NCBI GenBank assembly: GCA_036346275.1
Contig: CM070722.1
Span: 22,777,336-22,841,335 of the forward strand
Direction of reading: 5' to 3'
From: Otatea glauca
Lineage: Eukaryota > Streptophyta > Magnoliopsida > Poales > Poaceae
Length of the DNA: 64,000 nt
The position numbers were made by a program, and so were the translations under genes. Positions 61,694 through 64,000 of the stretch are shown here, in pieces (within the stretch, counting starts at the first letter, position 1; each line of letters starts with the position of its first letter). The notes below the pieces were generated by a model. The model saw only the letters and a program-made list of their open reading frames with translations, ran no database searches and was not told the origin of the DNA.

Positions 61694-62640
61694 ATTTATG
61701 TGGACGATATCATTTTTGGTGGCTTGTCTCATTCGCTTGTGTCTCAGTCTTCTGAGGTGATGAGCATAGAGTTTGAGATGAGTATGATGGGCGAGTTGAG
61801 CTACTTTCTTGGCTTCCAAATCAAGCAGACTCGGGAGGGTACTTTCTTGCATCAAGGCAAGTATACCCATGACCTCCTGAGGCGCTTCGATATGTCTGAT
61901 GGGAAGCCAGTGATGACTCCTATGGCCACCACTGTTGTCCTCGAGCCCGATGAGGATGGTGAGCCTGCTGATCAAAAGGAGTTTTGGAGCATGATCGGCT
62001 CCCTCTTGTACCTCACTTCTTCGAGGCCGGACATACATTTCGCTGTATGTCTGTGCGCTCGATTTCAAGCTTCTCCTCGTGCCTCTCACCGCCAGGCGGT
62101 CAAGCGCATCTTCAGGTACCTTCGTGCTAACTCTGATTATGGTATTTGATACTCTTCTTCTTCTTGTCTATCTCTTAGAGCTTTTTCCGATGCCGACTTT
62201 GCTGGCTATAGGATAGATAGGAAGAGCACTACTGGCACTTGCCAATTCATTGGCACTTCTCTTGTTTCTTGGTCATCTAGGAGCGATGCAGGGTTGCTGA
62301 TCCACCGGTGAGGCCGAGTATGTTCTTTGCGACCGATTCTTTGTAGCAGTGCTCTGGATGAGATCGACCTTACGGGACTATGGGTAGAGATAGAGAGTGT
62401 GCCACTTTTCTGTGACAAACACTTCAGCTATTTGCATTGCTAAAAACCCAGTGCAACATTCCCGGACCAAGCTCATTGATATTATATGTCACTTCCTTAG
62501 AGACCATGTGGAGAAGAGAGATATCGCGCTTCAGTTCATAGAGAGTGACCTTTAGTTAGCCGATATCTTCACCAATCCTTTGGATAGCTCCAGATTTGTT
62601 GCCTTGAGGAGTGAGCTTGGAGTCGTGAGCCCTTACGGCC
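61694..62640 (+). pseudogene. pol: Copia B RT catalytic end and RNase H
   Basis: It opens with YVDDIIFGG (catalytic Asp pair) and continues as in C1: SYFLGFQIKQTREGTF, SRPDIHFAVC and HRQAVKRIFRYLR. A TGA near 62147 interrupts it. RNase H starts at FSDADFAG (about 62180), with TCQFIGTSLVSWSSR. Several indels follow (62290-62420). The last blocks (AICIAKNPVQHSRTK-like and ADIFT) lie near 62430-62575. Confidence 0.85.
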
Positions 62641-64000
62641 TTTCGTGAGGGGGAGCTGGTTTGTATATTATGTATTATATGTTTTCTTCCAGCTTTTCTT
62701 TTATTTGTTTCTTCTGGGTGACTTTGGGCTTGTTTTCTTGAGTTGAGTTCACTCACTTAGACTTCTGGCATGCCTTGCATGGACCTCTTATCTTGTTCTT
62801 TAGGTTGCTATGATGCGTGATTAACTGTTCTCTCTTCTCTCTAGGTTGAGTTCCCTCACAGTCTTATAAGTCTAGCAGGTATTGGGCCTCTGGTAGGCAG
62901 TGCATGTGCACTCCTTAGTTGGGATCTAGAGTCAGCTTCCCTATGTCAGTCACCTGGGAAGATAAGAGCGAGTCTGAGCCGTAGTGAGTCTCTTCTATCT
63001 TATCTATTCTCAATAGCCACCCAGTTTTGCAGTTTCTCGACTTTTTCTCCTCATTCTGTTTTTCTAGTTGTTATTGAGTTCATTCGGGTTTTCTTTATGC
63101 CAAATCTTGATAATAACTCAACTTTAACCAGATTTAAGCTTAAAATTGATTCATTTGTTGAGGGGGAGTTTGGGAATCTGTTCATGCGTTGCATTTAGGC
63201 TGTATTTTCTGTTTTATATGCTTTGTCTGTTATGCAATTGACTCAATCTTCATGAAATACATCATGCTATATCTTTTGAAGAAAATCCCTAGCTTAGATA
63301 TTTCCAAGTCCATTTATCATGCTAAGCTTATTAAAATCTGAAAAATTTGAAAGCTTTAAATCAAAACTTGACGAAATATGTTGCTTTTACTTACTAAGTT
63401 TCTTCTCTAGGGGTTTTTACCATGAATTGTGAAATTTTGGATTTCTCTAGAGTCCCTATAGCATGTTGGGTGAGATTTGTTTAATCCATATTTGAGTCCT
63501 TCAGAATTGCTCATATGTGCTAAATTAAAAAAAATTGACTCTTTTGTGCAAAATTGATCTCAACACTTTATATTCACGAGATTGCTTCCCATTGCACTTG
63601 GGATGAACTTGGAATATATTGTGTATGACCAAGATCATTCTCTTAAGAGTTACCCTTGAGATTATTGAAAAAGGCTTGAGTCAATTTTTTTTTAAAAATG
63701 CAAATATTAAACACATAAGTGGGTAAACAATTCAAATAATGTCAAACATTTGCACCCCACTATGTTTTTTTAAAGTCTTAAAGGAAATTTGCATAAATTA
63801 AAAAATAAGCTTGAAGGACCTTATATGCACTTCAAAATTCCCCAAAGTGTTGAGTAGGTTGAACTCTAGGTTTTTCATTTGATCCTTGAGTGGTTTTGCT
63901 TCTAGCTTTGAAACTTTGCTAAGTTTTGCACTTGTCAAATCATGCTAAAATGAAATATTGTAAAACTCAGCTTTTTCATAAAATGTATTGGTCTTGGACA
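62641..64000 (+). other. Copia B 3' non-coding region (cut by window end)
   Basis: It aligns with 53100-54459. Purine tracts are at about 62647 (GTGAGGGGGAGCTGG) and 63158 (TTGAGGGGGAGTTTGGG). No gene is seen. The PPT and the 3' LTR lie outside the window. Confidence 0.7.

Larger units (their letters stand above)
56637..64000 (+). mobile_element. Copia element B (SIRE/Maximus-like guess), runs off window
   Basis: Order: PBS, gag, CCHC knuckle, coiled-coil extension, protease, GAG-pre-integrase, integrase, RT, RNase H, long 3' non-coding part. Integrase before RT marks Ty1/copia. The 3' LTR lies beyond the window. By alignment with C1 (64000 equals about 54459) it should start roughly 480 bases further on. 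Several stops and frameshifts make it defective. Lineage assignment rests on the long LTR, extended gag and long 3' region only. Confidence 0.88.

Overview
The window looks like repetitive, gene-poor DNA of a grass nuclear genome (Poaceae; inferred from the element types, species not determined). Almost all of the 64 kb is nested transposable elements: Ty3/gypsy chromoviruses of the Del/Tekay type, Ty1/copia elements with an extended coiled-coil gag, a copia solo LTR, a Tat-like gypsy fragment, a CACTA (En/Spm) DNA transposon and a large non-coding LTR element (LARD). I see no intact host gene, rRNA, tRNA or CRISPR. The only host-derived coding sequence I recognise is an exon of a DEX1-like FG-GAP protein gene lying inside the CACTA element.

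Layout. 1-1506: fragments of older elements (minus-strand gypsy LTR piece, possible hAT end, truncated LTR-like DNA with a TATA motif). 1507-13458: plus-strand gypsy G1 with both ~3.1 kb LTRs, PBS, an extra ORF, gag, protease, RT, RNase H, integrase with chromodomain, and PPT, all carrying stops or frameshifts. 13459-33433: minus-strand gypsy G2, lacking RT C-terminus, RNase H and integrase core, and split by a 10.8 kb copia element (15562-26361) and a solo LTR (27399-28733). 33434-34449: the 3' part of a second G2-type element sharing the LTR 30459-33433 (tandem arrangement) and carrying the same internal deletion. 34450-~35214: 5' end of a Tat-like gypsy. ~35215-37290: 5' end of minus-strand gypsy G3.

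37291-50607: a CACTA element read on the minus strand. Its 3' terminus is present and its 5' end is missing. It contains an En/Spm-type ORF, a Ulp1-like C48 protease gene with introns, and captured DEX1-like exon sequence. An 8.3 kb LARD with a perfect 5-bp target duplication (TCATC) is inserted in the last codons of the C48 gene. 50608-52159: G3-type LTR fragment. 52160-64000: copia elements in tandem (3' part, shared LTR 54941-56636, then a nearly complete second element running off the window).

Inferred order of events: the oldest layers are G2 and G3. Copia A and the solo LTR inserted later into G2, the CACTA into G3, and the LARD into the CACTA. Many premature stops are TAG at a CAG codon, which fits decay of methylated cytosines in silenced DNA. 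No wholly new biological system is evident. The most notable items are the DEX1 exon capture, a deletion-derivative gypsy family, the tandem LTR pair with a 9-nt primer-site stub, and a copia derivative whose pol is replaced by ~2 kb of unrecognised DNA.
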